Shown: positions 9,047 through 19,096, counted from the stretch's first letter. The stretch is DNA of 64,000 nucleotides from Pectobacterium carotovorum (GCF_900129615.1 NZ_FQWI01000012.1:49307-113306), one strand, 5' to 3'. Numbers and translations are program-made. Notes: generated by a model not told the origin, from the letters alone.

Positions 9047-9228
9047 GACGATTATTGTTGATGATTATTGCTTCTTATCTCTCGTCATTTCTAGCGCAGG
9101 CTTTGATCCGATCGTGTGTTTCTGCCGTTGATGTTTGTCTTCCCTAGCCTGAGTTCGTTACACTTTAACGGGTGACGAAGAAGTCGTCTGATGTCCGCTA
9201 ACAGCGGTTTACATTAACGGAGGCTGCT

Positions 9229-10476
9229 GTGGCGCAAGCTAACCTGTCTGAAACGCTATTCAAACCATCCTTTAAACATCCAGAAACCTCGACGTTGGTC
9301 AGACGTACGCGGAATAGTCAGGATGTGCAGGGGCTGCATTCTACGCTGGAAGGGGAGAAGACCCGCAGTTGGTATCGGATGATTAACCGACTGATGTGGA
9401 TTTGGCGTGGTGTCGACCCGTGGGAAATCGAAGATGTGCTGTCACGCATTGCTGCCAGTAAGGCCGACAGAAGCAACGAGCAACTGCTCGATACGGTGAT
9501 CGGCTACCGAGGCGGCAACTGGATTTATGAATGGGCGAAGCAGGGCGCGGACTGGCAGCAGCGGGCGCTCGAGAGTGAAGAGGATGCGCAAACCGGGCAA
9601 CGCTGGTTGAATGCTGCCAACCTCTACAGCATTGCTGCCTATCCGCATATTAAAGGCGATGAGCTGGCGGAACAGGCGCAAACGCTGGCAAACCGCGCCT
9701 ATGAAGAGGCCGCCAAGTACCTGCCTTACGAACTCAAAGAACTGACCTTCCCGATTACGGGCGGCGGTACGCTGACCGGTTTTCTGCATATGCCAGCGCA
9801 GGCGAAAGCGCCTTTCCCAACGGTGCTTATGTGCGGCAGTCTGGAAATGTTGCAGAGCGATTATCATCGCCTGTTTCAGGACTATTTTGCGCCAGCGGGC
9901 ATGGCAATGCTGACGATTGATGTTCCCTCTGTTGGATTTTCTTCCCGTTGGAAGCTGACTCAGGATTCCAGCTTCCTGCATCAGCAGGTTTTGCGAGCGC
10001 TGCCGGATGTCCCGTGGGTCGATCACACCCGCGTTGTCGCGTTTGGCTTCCGCTTTGGGGCCAATATCGCCGTTCGGCTGGCGTATCTGGAATCGCAGCG
10101 TTTGCGCGGTGTGGCCTGCCTTGGCCCGGTAGTTCACCATCTGTTAAGCGATCAGAATCGCCAACAGCAGGTGCCGGATATGTTTATGGATGTGCTGGCG
10201 AGCCGGCTGGGTATGCCGTTCTCGACGGATGCCTCGCTGAAAACCGAGCTGGGGCGCTATTCGCTGAAAACGCAGGGGCTGCTAGGACGCCGCTGCCCGA
10301 CGCCGATGCTGGCAGGCTACTGGGATAACGATCCGCTCTGCCCGAAAGAAGAGGCGAGCCTGATTGTGAATTCATCCGCACAAGGGAAACTGCTGCCGGT
10401 TAATTTCTCGCCGGTGTACCAGAATTTCCACCGCGCACTACAGCAAATCAGCGGATGGTTGCAGGATAAAGTGTAG
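9229..10476 (+). CDS. frsA: FrsA, alpha/beta-hydrolase-fold fermentation-respiration regulator
   Basis: FrsA (YafA) is an alpha/beta-hydrolase-fold protein known to bind unphosphorylated enzyme IIA-Glc and promote fermentation. The 415-residue length matches the family. It starts at a GTG with GGAGG upstream ([20 protein letters not shown]). The hydrolase core begins with [19 protein letters not shown] at about residue 195. The usual nucleophile elbow is degenerate ([17 protein letters not shown], about 265-281), typical of FrsA. It lies between gpt and crl as in E. coli. Published claims of an enzymatic activity for FrsA are disputed, so I infer only the regulatory role. Confidence 0.93.
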   Translation: MAQANLSETLFKPSFKHPETSTLVRRTRNSQDVQGLHSTLEGEKTRSWYRMINRLMWIWRGVDPWEIEDVLSRIAASKADRSNEQLLDTVIGYRGGNWIYEWAKQGADWQQRALESEEDAQTGQRWLNAANLYSIAAYPHIKGDELAEQAQTLANRAYEEAAKYLPYELKELTFPITGGGTLTGFLHMPAQAKAPFPTVLMCGSLEMLQSDYHRLFQDYFAPAGMAMLTIDVPSVGFSSRWKLTQDSSFLHQQVLRALPDVPWVDHTRVVAFGFRFGANIAVRLAYLESQRLRGVACLGPVVHHLLSDQNRQQQVPDMFMDVLASRLGMPFSTDASLKTELGRYSLKTQGLLGRRCPTPMLAGYWDNDPLCPKEEASLIVNSSAQGKLLPVNFSPVYQNFHRALQQISGWLQDKV

Positions 10477-10556
10477 AAGAGCAGGTGTAACGCACGGTCT
10501 GTGCAGGCGAATCTTCGCTACACGGACCGCTGTTCCTGCCAGATAATCGCCGTCGA

Positions 10557-10892
10557 TCACAGGATCTTTTTGGCGTAGCAAAGCCTATCCATGTCAATCA
10601 CTTCAACTGTAACCGACAGATTCTTCAATCCAAGTGCTTCGATCTTCTGAAGTACCCGATTGGAGAGACTGCTTTTCTGCTCTCCCGTCCGCCCTGAAAG
10701 CACCTTGATTGCTACATGAATGAAACTGGCTCGTTCGCCACCGGTCGTATAGTTATCGTAAGCAAGGGATCTGACTTTGATGTCACTGCCGTCACTGGCA
10801 AACAAGCCAGATTCGAGTGCACCGCGATAGATCGCAGGGAGCAGGGCATTTACATCAATGTTTGACGAATGTTCGGCGATACAATGTGGCAT
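10557..10892 (-). CDS. 5-carboxymethyl-2-hydroxymuconate isomerase family protein
   Basis: The 111-residue tautomerase-superfamily protein starts MPHCIAEHSSNI, so Pro2 becomes the N-terminal catalytic proline as in CHMI (HpcD/HpaF). YRGALESGLF and ASFIHVAIKVLSGRT (about 60-74) are family signatures. The classic enzyme acts in homoprotocatechuate breakdown, but no other hpa gene is nearby, so its substrate here is uncertain. It is not part of the E. coli frsA-crl interval, so it is a lineage-specific insertion. A 15-base palindrome lies about 40 bases upstream. Confidence 0.82.
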   Translation of the reverse strand: MPHCIAEHSSNIDVNALLPAIYRGALESGLFASDGSDIKVRSLAYDNYTTGGERASFIHVAIKVLSGRTGEQKSSLSNRVLQKIEALGLKNLSVTVEVIDMDRLCYAKKIL

Positions 10893-10930
10893 AAGGTTTC
10901 ACTTCTCAATTAACGGAAACGAAGAGACCA

Positions 10931-10945
10931 GAGTATTGAATACTC
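10931..10945. promoter_or_regulatory. Short perfect palindrome upstream of the CHMI-family gene
   Basis: GAGTATTGAATACTC has 7-base perfect arms around one base, about 40 bases upstream of the minus-strand gene at 10557-10892. It could be a repressor site; no known regulator was recognised. Confidence 0.3.
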
Positions 10946-11074
10946 CGTGTCGGGCGGCAATGCTTTTTCAGGAAAGTCTGTGCGAACAAGAGGGAGAGAC
11001 GTGAGTTGTCATGCAGGTAGTTGATAAATTGCCATTCTCTGCTAAAAAGAAGGTTCAACCAGAGGAGATCGTAA

Positions 11075-11449
11075 ATGATATTACCGAGTGGACACCCCAA
11101 AAGCCGACTCATGAAAAATTTTACGTCGTTGGGGCCTTATATCCGTGAAGCGCAGTGCGAGGATACCGCGTTCTTCTTTGATTGCCTGGCGGTTTGCGTC
11201 AACATCAAGCCCGCGCCAGAACTACGGGAGTTTTGGGGCTGGTGGCTGAATTTGGAAGATACCGGCAAAGGCTTTACCTATGAATATCACTACGGTCTGT
11301 TTGATAAAAAGGGCAACTGGCGTGAGGAAAAAATCAAGGACAAAGCCGTGATGGAGCAGGTGGAAAATGCCAAACAGGCTTTCCATGTTCGATTGGAGAA
11401 GCAAATTAACGCGCTGGAACCCGCCTGTACCCTCGTCGCCCGACCGTGA
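11075..11449 (+). CDS. crl: Sigma factor-binding protein Crl
   Basis: Crl binds sigma-S (RpoS) and favours its assembly with RNA polymerase in stationary phase and at low temperature. The 124-residue product opens with [20 protein letters not shown] and contains [20 protein letters not shown] (about 28-47) and [11 protein letters not shown]. These are the residues conserved in Crl and include the sigma-S contact surface. AGAGGAG precedes the ATG at 11075. The C-terminal third is diverged, as is usual outside Escherichia. It lies upstream of proBA as in E. coli. Confidence 0.95.
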   Translation: MILPSGHPKSRLMKNFTSLGPYIREAQCEDTAFFFDCLAVCVNIKPAPELREFWGWWLNLEDTGKGFTYEYHYGLFDKKGNWREEKIKDKAVMEQVENAKQAFHVRLEKQINALEPACTLVARP

Positions 11450-11572
11450 TACTTCCCTGACGATCCCCGATTTATTCGCAGGTTTTCGCGTTGTGCCTGT
11501 TGGCATAACGCGTCTGTCCTGCTACAACGTTTTCCTTATTCTTATTTTTTGACATCCAACGGCAGAAAAATT

Positions 11573-12676
11573 ATGAGCGGCAGCCAGACTTTGGTTGTGA
11601 AACTGGGCACAAGCGTGCTAACCGGCGGTTCGCGCCGTCTTAACCGCGCCCACATTGTTGAACTGGTGCGCCAGTGCGCGCAGCAACATGCGGCAGGGCA
11701 TCGGATTGTTATTGTCACCTCAGGGGCGATTGCCGCCGGGCGTGAACATTTGGGTTACCCCGAACTCCCGGCCACGATTGCGACCAAACAACTGCTGGCC
11801 GCCGTGGGCCAAAGCCGTCTGATTCAACTGTGGGAGCAGCTTTTTTCCATCTACGGTATCCACGTGGGGCAGATGCTGCTGACGCGCGCGGATATGGAAG
11901 ATCGTGAGCGCTTCCTCAACGCGCGCGACACCATGCGGGCGCTACTGGATAACAACATCGTTCCGGTGATTAATGAAAATGATGCGGTTGCGACCGCTGA
12001 GATCAAGGTCGGCGACAACGACAACCTGTCTGCGCTGGCGGCGATTCTGGCCGATGCGGATAAGCTGCTGCTGCTGACCGATCAGGCTGGGCTGTTTACC
12101 GCCGATCCGCGTAATAATCCCGATGCGGAGCTGATCCGTGAAGTCACTGGCATCAACGATGCGCTGCGCAGCATTGCGGGTGATAGCGTGTCTGGCCTCG
12201 GAACGGGCGGCATGTCGACCAAATTGCAGGCTGCCGATGTGGCCTGCCGTGCGGGTATCGACGTGGTGATTGCCGCAGGCAGCAAACCGGGCGTGATTGG
12301 CGATGTGATTGCGGATATTTCTGTCGGAACGCGTTTTCATGCACTGGATGCGCCGCTGGAAAGCCGCAAACACTGGATTTTCGGTGCACCGCCGGCGGGG
12401 GAAATCACCGTTGATGACGGCGCGCTCTCTGCGATCCTCGAACGCGGCAGTTCGCTGCTCCCTAAAGGTATCCGCACCGTAGAAGGGAACTTCTCTCGTG
12501 GTGAAGTGATCCGCGTGCGTAGTCTGGCGGGCCGCGATGTGGCGCATGCGGTGACGCGCTATAACAGCGATGCGCTGCGTATGATTGCCGGACACCATTC
12601 TCAACAGATTGCCGATATTCTTGGCTACGAATACGGTCCGGTGGCTATCCATCGCGACGATATGATTATCAATTAA
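11573..12676 (+). CDS. proB: Glutamate 5-kinase
   Basis: ProB phosphorylates glutamate to gamma-glutamyl phosphate, the first and feedback-inhibited step of proline synthesis. The start is set at the ATG at 11573 ([20 protein letters not shown]) to match E. coli; the frame open from 11549 adds eight unrelated residues. The amino-acid kinase domain spans about 1-255, with [29 protein letters not shown] and [19 protein letters not shown] as the substrate and ATP sites. The PUA domain lies at about 275-367. At 367 residues it is standard length. proA follows after 10 bases, so they form one operon. Confidence 0.97.
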   Translation: MSGSQTLVVKLGTSVLTGGSRRLNRAHIVELVRQCAQQHAAGHRIVIVTSGAIAAGREHLGYPELPATIATKQLLAAVGQSRLIQLWEQLFSIYGIHVGQMLLTRADMEDRERFLNARDTMRALLDNNIVPVINENDAVATAEIKVGDNDNLSALAAILADADKLLLLTDQAGLFTADPRNNPDAELIREVTGINDALRSIAGDSVSGLGTGGMSTKLQAADVACRAGIDVVIAAGSKPGVIGDVIADISVGTRFHALDAPLESRKHWIFGAPPAGEITVDDGALSAILERGSSLLPKGIRTVEGNFSRGEVIRVRSLAGRDVAHAVTRYNSDALRMIAGHHSQQIADILGYEYGPVAIHRDDMIIN

Positions 12677-12686
12677 GGAGTTCGCG

Positions 12687-13940
12687 ATGCTTGAACAAAT
12701 GGGTAAAGCGGCAAAAGCGGCCTCTTATCAGTTGGCGGTCTTGAGCACGGCTCAGAAAGATCGTGCGCTGCTGACGATTGCGGATTTGCTGGAAGCTGAG
12801 AGCGCGACGATTCTCGCGGCTAACGCGCTGGATTTAGCCGATGCGCGCCAAAATGGCATGAGTGAGGCGTTGCAGGATCGCCTGCTCTTAACGCAGGAAC
12901 GACTGAATGCGATCGCCAGCGATGTGCGTCAGGTCTGTCGCCTGACCGATCCGGTAGGGCAGGTGATTGACGGCAGCATGTTGGATAACGGGCTTAAGCT
13001 GGAGCGTCGTCGTGTGCCGCTCGGCGTGGTCGGGGTGATTTATGAAGCGCGCCCGAACGTCACCATTGATGTGGCGTCCCTGTGCCTGAAAACCGGTAAC
13101 GCGGTGATTCTGCGCGGTGGCAAAGAGACGTACCGCACCAACGCGGCGACGGTAAAAGTGATTCAGCAGGCGCTATCGCAATGCGGCCTGCCTGCTGCTG
13201 CGGTGCAGGCGATTGAAAGCCCGGATCGTGAACTGGTCAATCAACTGCTTAAGCTGGATCGCTACGTGGATATGCTGATTCCGCGCGGTGGTGCAGGTCT
13301 GCATAAGCTGTGTCGTGAACAATCGACGATTCCGGTCATCACTGGGGGGATTGGCGTTTGTCACATCTATGCTGACGACAGTATTGATTTCGACAAAGCG
13401 TTGACGGTCATTGAAAGCGCCAAAGTGCAGCGCCCTAGCGCCTGTAACAGCCTGGAAACGCTGCTGGTCAATCAACGTATTGCCGCTCGTTTCTTGCCAG
13501 CGCTGAGCAAAAAAATGGCGGCGGCAGGCGTTACGCTCCACGCTAGCCCTTCAGCGATGCCTTATCTGACCGATGGCCCGGCAAGCGTCGTTGCCGTGGA
13601 AGAAGCCAACTATAACGATGAATGGCTCTCTAACGACCTGAACGTCACGCTGGTGGACGATCTGGATGCAGCGGTTTCCCATATTCGCGAACATGGTACA
13701 CAGCACTCTGATGCGATTCTGACGCGCTCCTTGAGCAATGCGGAACGCTTCGTGCGTGAAGTGGATTCCTCTGCGGTGTATGTCAATGCCAGTACGCGCT
13801 TCACCGACGGCGGCCAGTTCGGTCTGGGCGCGGAAGTGGCGGTCAGCACCCAGAAACTGCATGCGCGCGGTCCAATGGGGTTGGAAGCGCTGACCACCTA
13901 TAAGTGGATTGGTTATGGCGACGATCTGATTCGCGCCTAA
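12687..13940 (+). CDS. proA: Gamma-glutamyl phosphate reductase
   Basis: ProA reduces gamma-glutamyl phosphate with NADPH to glutamate 5-semialdehyde, the second step of proline synthesis. The 417-residue aldehyde-dehydrogenase-fold protein shows [20 protein letters not shown] and [11 protein letters not shown] in the cofactor domain (about 113-150). The catalytic Cys is in [16 protein letters not shown] (about 246-261), and the motif [19 protein letters not shown] is near the end. AAGGAG precedes the ATG; the gap to proB is 10 bases. The transcript probably ends in the large inverted repeat at 14122-14196. Confidence 0.97.
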   Translation: MLEQMGKAAKAASYQLAVLSTAQKDRALLTIADLLEAESATILAANALDLADARQNGMSEALQDRLLLTQERLNAIASDVRQVCRLTDPVGQVIDGSMLDNGLKLERRRVPLGVVGVIYEARPNVTIDVASLCLKTGNAVILRGGKETYRTNAATVKVIQQALSQCGLPAAAVQAIESPDRELVNQLLKLDRYVDMLIPRGGAGLHKLCREQSTIPVITGGIGVCHIYADDSIDFDKALTVIESAKVQRPSACNSLETLLVNQRIAARFLPALSKKMAAAGVTLHASPSAMPYLTDGPASVVAVEEANYNDEWLSNDLNVTLVDDLDAAVSHIREHGTQHSDAILTRSLSNAERFVREVDSSAVYVNASTRFTDGGQFGLGAEVAVSTQKLHARGPMGLEALTTYKWIGYGDDLIRA

Positions 13941-14121
13941 TCGCTTAATAGCTGCGTATATCAAAGCGATATGCGCAGCATTATTTTTACTCCATTTTTT
14001 ACTTCAGTATTTTTTCTAAATAAGAAATATTATTCCAACTGTAATTCTTTGTTGTGTTGTATTTTTTAATTTAAAATTTTATACAGTAATAAAAAACAAT
14101 AAATTCACTGCATCAGAAAAA

Positions 14122-14218
14122 TATCCTCCAATAGCAACAGGCTATGCTTTGTGTGATATTTCACAAATACATAGCCTGTCTTGCTACCGGAGGATAAAGG
14201 GTAATTGTTACTTATCCT
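14122..14218. repeat. 75-base inverted repeat plus overlapping hairpin between proA and the LEA-like gene
   Basis: Bases 14122-14196 form a near-perfect inverted repeat. TATCCTCC, TAGCAA, CAGGCTATG and TTTGTG on the left pair in order with CACAAA, CATAGCCTG, TTGCTA and GGAGGATA on the right, around a small loop. The right end overlaps a second hairpin, AGGATAA (14191-14197) with TTATCCT (14212-14218). It lies between the convergent proA and LEA-like genes, in AT-rich sequence, and can end both transcripts. Its length is well beyond what a simple terminator needs, so a dispersed element or structured RNA is also possible. Confidence 0.8.
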
Positions 14219-14244
14219 CTATTACAATAACGTGTTATTTCATA

Positions 14245-14664
14245 TTAACGCTGGTGCTTCTCTGCGGCATTGTGGATTGAGTCGGCGGTTTCGCGAGCAT
14301 TTTTCTCCGCACGGCTGTTAAAATTATCTGCTTTAGATTTGACGTCAGCCCAGCCTTTTTCAGCGTCTTTTCTGGCTTCGGATTCTCTGGATTTCACATC
14401 AGCTTTGACTTTATCTGCCTTTTCTCTGGCTTCTGGTTCCCTTGATTTGAGATCCGCTTTGAAGTCATTCGCTTTTTCCCGCGCCTGAGCGTCGTGCTCA
14501 TGCGCCTTGGTTCGCGCCTCTGACGCTTTTTCTCTCGCTTCAGCGCGATCGTGATTGAAGGCCGATTCCGCTGAAGTTCGGGCAGAGTCCAGATCATTTG
14601 CTGCCGCCATGCCAATGTAACTGGTTCCCAGAATTAAGCCTAAAAACAGTGGTTTCATATTCAT
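14245..14664 (-). CDS. Exported LEA-like repetitive helical protein
   Basis: I do not recognise a named gene. The 139-residue product begins with a signal peptide (MNMKPLFLGLILGTSYIGMAAAND, cleavage near AAA-ND). After it comes almost only Ala, Lys, Glu, Arg, Asp and Ser in roughly 11-residue repeats: EAREKASEARTK, DAQAREKANDFKAD, EPEAREKADKVKAD, ESEARKDAEKGWAD. This pattern is typical of group 3 late-embryogenesis-abundant (LEA)-like and other amphipathic helix proteins linked to desiccation or envelope stress. There is no Cys and no transmembrane segment beyond the signal, so the mature protein should be periplasmic or secreted. Met3 is an alternative start. The role is inferred from composition only. 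Confidence 0.75.
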   Translation of the reverse strand: MNMKPLFLGLILGTSYIGMAAANDLDSARTSAESAFNHDRAEAREKASEARTKAHEHDAQAREKANDFKADLKSREPEAREKADKVKADVKSRESEARKDAEKGWADVKSKADNFNSRAEKNARETADSIHNAAEKHQR

Positions 14665-15129
14665 GGTCTATTTCCTCTTACAGCGCTTAATGACTGACTA
14701 TGCTAACAATAACCTTGCCGTCGACAACGTATTATTGAAAGCTTCACGTTAAGACCGCCTCCTTGTCGTCCTGGTCATTCAAGTAGAGCAAAATAGAAAA
14801 TAAAAAGAATAGGGAATTATCCTAAACCGTACACTTGGGTTTTGTTATGTATTGCATTTATATCAGAAAGGTAAAAAGATATTTTTATTGTAAATATCAC
14901 CTTCTATAAAACAGAATATTTACCTTAAAGATAGATGGCGTTTTCCTCTCATGAGGAACACTATTTCTGGTACTTCATGCGAAGAAGATGGTGGGCTAGG
15001 GGACGTGGCGTACAGCGCGTCCGTTAAGCCGAAAAGCTATAGCGTATGGTGTTATTAGTACGGAAAATTATCAGAACTGCCTTATCAACATAAGGGTGAT
15101 GATAAAATCGGCAGACGATCGCCAAACGC
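14665..15129. other. Intergenic region without recognised genes
   Basis: About 465 bases separate the LEA-like gene from the thrW promoter. I see no convincing coding sequence or structured RNA. The left end must hold the promoter of the minus-strand LEA-like gene. The AT-rich middle (14780-14930) shows no clear repeats. Confidence 0.4.
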
Positions 15130-15158
15130 TTGACTTGATGTACCATTATCACTAATTT
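15130..15158 (+). promoter_or_regulatory. Probable thrW promoter
   Basis: TTGACT (15130-15135) and TAATTT (15153-15158) are separated by 17 bases and lie 45 bases before the mature tRNA 5' end, a fitting position for a sigma-70 tRNA promoter. Confidence 0.5.
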
Positions 15159-15203
15159 GTCACCCCGTACTTCACGTCTGGCTCTCGCCACGACGATCCC
15201 AAA

Positions 15204-15279
15204 GCCGATATAGCTCAGTTGGTAGAGCAGCGCATTCGTAATGCGAAGGTCGTAGGTTCGACTCCTATTATCGGCACCA
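15204..15279 (+). tRNA. thrW: tRNA-Thr(CGT)
   Basis: A full 76-base cloverleaf with encoded CCA. The acceptor arms GCCGATA and TATCGGC pair, the D-arm is GCTCAGTTGGTAGAGC, the anticodon loop is ATTCGTAA with anticodon CGT, and the T-arm is TAGGTTCGACTCCTA. The sequence is essentially that of E. coli thrW, which also lies downstream of proA and is a prophage integration site (CP4-6). An integrase remnant follows directly, so the same site has been used here. Confidence 0.98.
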
Positions 15280-15470
15280 TTTCAACCTCCTCAAATGTCC
15301 ATGCCCATCTATAAAGACTCTGTTTTATAAAGATTTTATTCCTCTTTCAGTCTGTGTTAGCCCATGACCTTCCAGTAAAATCCGGTACTGAATGTGTATA
15401 GGATTATGTATATGTTTCTGTTCGGTCTTGGATTCCTATACATATGCCACTCAACGATATGTAGGTTCGC

Positions 15471-15512
15471 AGCACGAAGCACGAAGCACGAAGCACGAAG
15501 CACGAAGCACGA
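15471..15512. repeat. Tandem 7-base repeat, six copies
   Basis: AGCACGA is repeated six times exactly, plus a partial AG. It sits where the N-terminus of the integrase should begin, immediately before the conserved GDGLGLSLLIEPSGSKSW segment. The seven-base unit keeps changing frame and so gives no sensible protein repeat. It probably arose by replication slippage in a gene no longer under selection. Confidence 0.9.
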
Positions 15513-15513
15513 A

Positions 15514-16342
15514 GAAAAGCTCTATACACTCGGTGACGGTTTAGGCCTGTCTTTACTCATTGAACCAAGCGGCAGCAAAAGCTGGCGTTTCCGCTATCGT
15601 TTTGGCGATAAGCCTAAGATGATATCTTTCGGCTCTTATCCACTGGTGAGTCTGGCTGAAGCACGTAAAAAGCGTGATAAAACTCGTAAGAAGGTATTAG
15701 ACGGTATTAATCCAAGCGAGCATCGCAAAGCACAAAAACTGAACCTGATGTCTGAATCAGATAATACCTTTGAAATAATCGTGCGCGAGTAGTACACCAT
15801 GAAAAGTGCGCGTTGTTCTGAGGTATTATCGCTATGCAATCGCAACGGGAAGGACGGAGATCAACCCTGCGGCTGACTTGACCAGTGTACTTACCACGCA
15901 CAAAGCACAGCATTATCCTTTCCTTAAAGCTGACGAAATCCCAGCGTTTATTCAGGCGGTTGAATCCTATACCGGTAGCTTATTGGTGCAAGTCGCGGCC
16001 AAACTGCTGATGTTGACCAGAGTGAGAACGATAGAACTCCGTGCGGCGGAGTGGTCAGAATTTGATCTCGAACACGCAATTTGGAAAATCCCCGCAGAAA
16101 GAATGAAAAAGCGACGTTCTCATCTTGTCCCCTTGTCCATACAAGCGCTATCTTTGTTAAGTCAGTTACAAATCATCAGCGGCAATTATAAATACGTTTT
16201 TCCCGGTCGAAACGATCCCAACAAGCCTATGAGCGAGGGAAGCATCAATCGTATGATAAAGCATATCGGTTATGAGGGATGGCTAACGGGACATGGTTTC
16301 AGACATACCATGTCTACTCTATTTAACAATTTCGAGATATGA
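15514..16342 (+). pseudogene. P4-type tyrosine integrase, decayed
   Basis: Two frames hold separate parts of one integrase of the P4/CP4-57 family. Bases about 15520-15780 encode the N-terminal arm domain (LGDGLGLSLLIEPSGSKSWR, DKPKMISFGSYPLVSLAEAR). From 15806 another frame encodes the end of the core-binding domain (INPAADL) and the catalytic domain, with the first Arg region (LTRVRTIELRAAEWSEFD) and the HxxR box (GHGFRHTMSTL). Missing are the normal start, roughly 70 residues of core-binding domain, and everything after the HxxR box including the catalytic Tyr. It cannot be an active recombinase. It lies 235 bases after thrW in the usual orientation for an integrated island. Confidence 0.88.
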
Positions 16343-16390
16343 TGAAATTTTATATTAATTAAAAATCGGAAGCATATAAGGAAGTATATT

Positions 16391-19006
16391 TTGGCTAATG
16401 AATATATAGAGAAAAAGTTATCTAATAAAAAAAGAACTGTAAAAGATCTTGCAGATTATATTAAAAAAAATCTGGAAGGATACCTAATTATAGTCTTTTC
16501 CTTGGAGCTGGAGCATCTGTTACATCAGGTATAAGCACAGCTGTTGAATTAGTTAATGAATGGAGAAGGGAAATATTTGAGAGGTTATCAAATGAGACTC
16601 TTTCTACAGATGAGAGTATTAAAAAATGGCTTTCTGAGAATGAAAGAGATTGGTATGATCCAACAAATGAATATTCTTCTTTGTTTGAAAAAAAGTTGGA
16701 TCTCCCCTCCCAAAGAAGGCGTTTTGTTGAAGAACAAGTAGATAGGAAATTACCATCGATTGGTTATGCATATTTAGTAGAGCTATTTGATTGCCATTGT
16801 TTTGATACAGTCTTTACAACTAATTTTGATGATTTGATTAATGAGGCTTTTTATCAATTTTCGGGGGAGAGGCCACTATTATGTGCACATGATTCATCTG
16901 TGAAGGGCATATCTATTACGTCCTCAAGGCCAAAGATAATAAAATTACATGGGGATTATTTGTTTGATAATATAAAGAGTTCATTAAATGAAACTGAATC
17001 ATTAGAATCAAATACAAAAGAGAAATTAATTGAGTTTACAAAAGAGTATGGATTGATTTTTGTTGGCTACGCTGGTAATGATAAATCAATTATGGATGTG
17101 ATAAATTCTCTTTTGAAACAAGATGATTACTTAAAAAATGGTGTGTATTGGTGTCAGCGTAAATCCGATGAGATTTCACCCGACTTGTTTAATTTTTTGT
17201 CAAAAAATAAAGTATACTGGGTGGAGATTGATGGTTTTGATGAATTGATGGCTGAGTTGTTTTATGAGATAACTAAAAATGAATCATTGTCACTAGGAAC
17301 TGTTCAAAAATCGACAAAGAGAGATAGGATAATAAATGGATTTATTGATGATAAATATAATTTGTCTAAAAGTGAAATGATTTCTTTGGAGTTGAAGAAA
17401 TTAAAAAAATATTCTTTAACCCAAGATATATCATCACTAATAAATGAACTTTCGGATAATGAAAGTCGTGAGAAATCTGATGATGACAAAATCCCTGAGG
17501 TGGAATTTAAAAATTTGCTTCATATTGATAATTTAATAAAAAATAAAAACTATGAACAAGCAGAGAAAGATATTGAAGGCTTTTTGGAAGGAGATAAAAA
17601 TTTAAGTATAAAAACAAAATATATTCATAGGCTAATCAATATTTACAATGATTCAGGCGATATAGATAAAGCTGTTCTGCAAAGTGAAAAATTATTAAAA
17701 ATAGATCCGTATAATATAAATTACTCTCTTGTTAAATCTGGGTTAATTAAAGGTAATTATGAGAAGGTTGTTTTTTTAAAATCTCTATTAAAAGACTTTA
17801 ATTATAGCGTCTCTTTAAAAAATGAATTAAGTCTAATCGCGTTAGCTTACTTAGGTGAAAAAAAATCTGATAAAAATTTTGTTGATTTTAAGGATGTGGA
17901 ATGTTGGCTTGATGAGAGTCTATCTATTGACCCTAGTTTAGATAACCCTGCTTGGAATATAAAACAAAGTTTTTATGTTAGCAAATATGAAGGATATTTA
18001 GAAACCAAAGAAAGGGATGATAAAATAGAAGAATTACATGAAAGAATGTCAAAGGTTCATCCTGAACATCTTCGGTTTTTAGATCTGCAGTCTCGTTATT
18101 TTATGATAAAAGGAAAAATTGAGGATATTGAGGAGCATATAGATAAACTTAATGATATATATAAAAGGAAATCTAAGAAAAACAGGAGTTATTTGTTAAG
18201 AGAGATGTCTTATCTCCACTATTCTCTTTTTGGTAATGAGGACAGAGATAAAAGTATTTTTTTTGTTGGATAATTTTATGTCTAATTATTATGATAATAA
18301 TAATTTGGAAGTAATATCTCCGCTTCTTATATGTAAAGCTGGTTATGCTCTTTCATATGATAAAAATGTAGATGATGCATTTAAATACGCCTTAGAGGCT
18401 TCCGAGGCAAAGTGGGGGACTGATGATGCTGAGAAAATTTACGATATATTATCTATTAATGATAAAAATCTTGATTTTTTAGAGGGGTTTGTAAGAAATC
18501 TTTCCAATGATTATCCAGAACCAAAGAGAATGAGACTGCTTAGTGATATTTTCCTTCTGAAGGGGAATTTTACGGAATCTCTTGATTATCTAAATAAATC
18601 ACTATCTGAGGGATTAGATTATGGTACATATATGGTTTTTAAAACCTTTATAGGTCTTTGTCAGGAAAATTATGATAGTGTGATTACAGATGTTGATAAT
18701 AATATGAGCTATTTGAAGTCTATTAGCGATAAGAATGCTCTTGTCGTAAATAGAGAGTTTGCCAAGAAAAAACTAGGAAAAAAATTAAAGGAAACTGATT
18801 TAAGGAGTATTATTGCATACGAACACGCTAAAGATAATGCATCTATGTGTGCGTATTTTATTCTCGGTGATGACTTTAATGCTAATAAGATACTTAAGAG
18901 GAAAATAGAAAGTGATTATAAAAATTTTTATACATACTCACGTTGGCCTATCATTCCTAGAACAGCGTTGGAATTATATGTTAGAGAGATTGATAAGGTA
19001 GCTTAA
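16391..19006 (+). pseudogene. SIR2-domain/TPR defence-type protein gene, split by two homopolymer frameshifts
   Basis: Three consecutive frames read as one protein of about 870 residues. The first begins at the TTG at 16391 (AAGGAAG ribosome site 7 bases before). It gives LANEYIEKKLSNKKRTVKDL up to an A8 run (16463-16470), where adding one A continues into SGRIPNYSLFLGAGASVTSG. The second frame runs to 18273 and holds the SIR2-like domain: LFLGAGAS (NAD loop), VFTTNFDDLI, KLHGD (catalytic His) and LIFVGYAGND. Helical TPR-like repeats follow. At a T8 run (18257-18264) removing one T joins it to the frame ending at 19006 (LLDNFMSNYYDNNNLEVISP, more TPR-like helices). Proteins of this design are known anti-phage NADases. 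The region is strongly AT-rich, a sign of transfer. Sequencing error or slippage-based phase variation is possible. Confidence 0.72.
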
Positions 19007-19070
19007 GGGTTAATTATACTCTCTTACTATAATATATTTTTGAACAATAATTCTGTTTGCTTTATGTAGG

Positions 19071-19096
19071 GCTTTCCATGTAGTTACATGGAAAGC
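19071..19096. repeat. 26-base hairpin with perfect 12-base arms
   Basis: GCTTTCCATGTA, GT, TACATGGAAAGC. It lies after the SIR2-type gene and before the convergent LysR gene. There is no T-run to its right, so terminator function is uncertain; it could mark the island boundary. Confidence 0.6.

Noticed and set aside
15471..15512. Short tandem repeats that at first sight suggest a CRISPR array
   Set aside because: The 7-base units are contiguous with no spacers and no cas genes; it is a simple tandem repeat.
16463..16471. Confirmed programmed frameshift in the SIR2-type gene
   Set aside because: The A-AAA-AAT heptamer is present, but no clear downstream stimulatory structure was seen and the second break at 18257 needs a shift in the opposite sense; reported only as an option.
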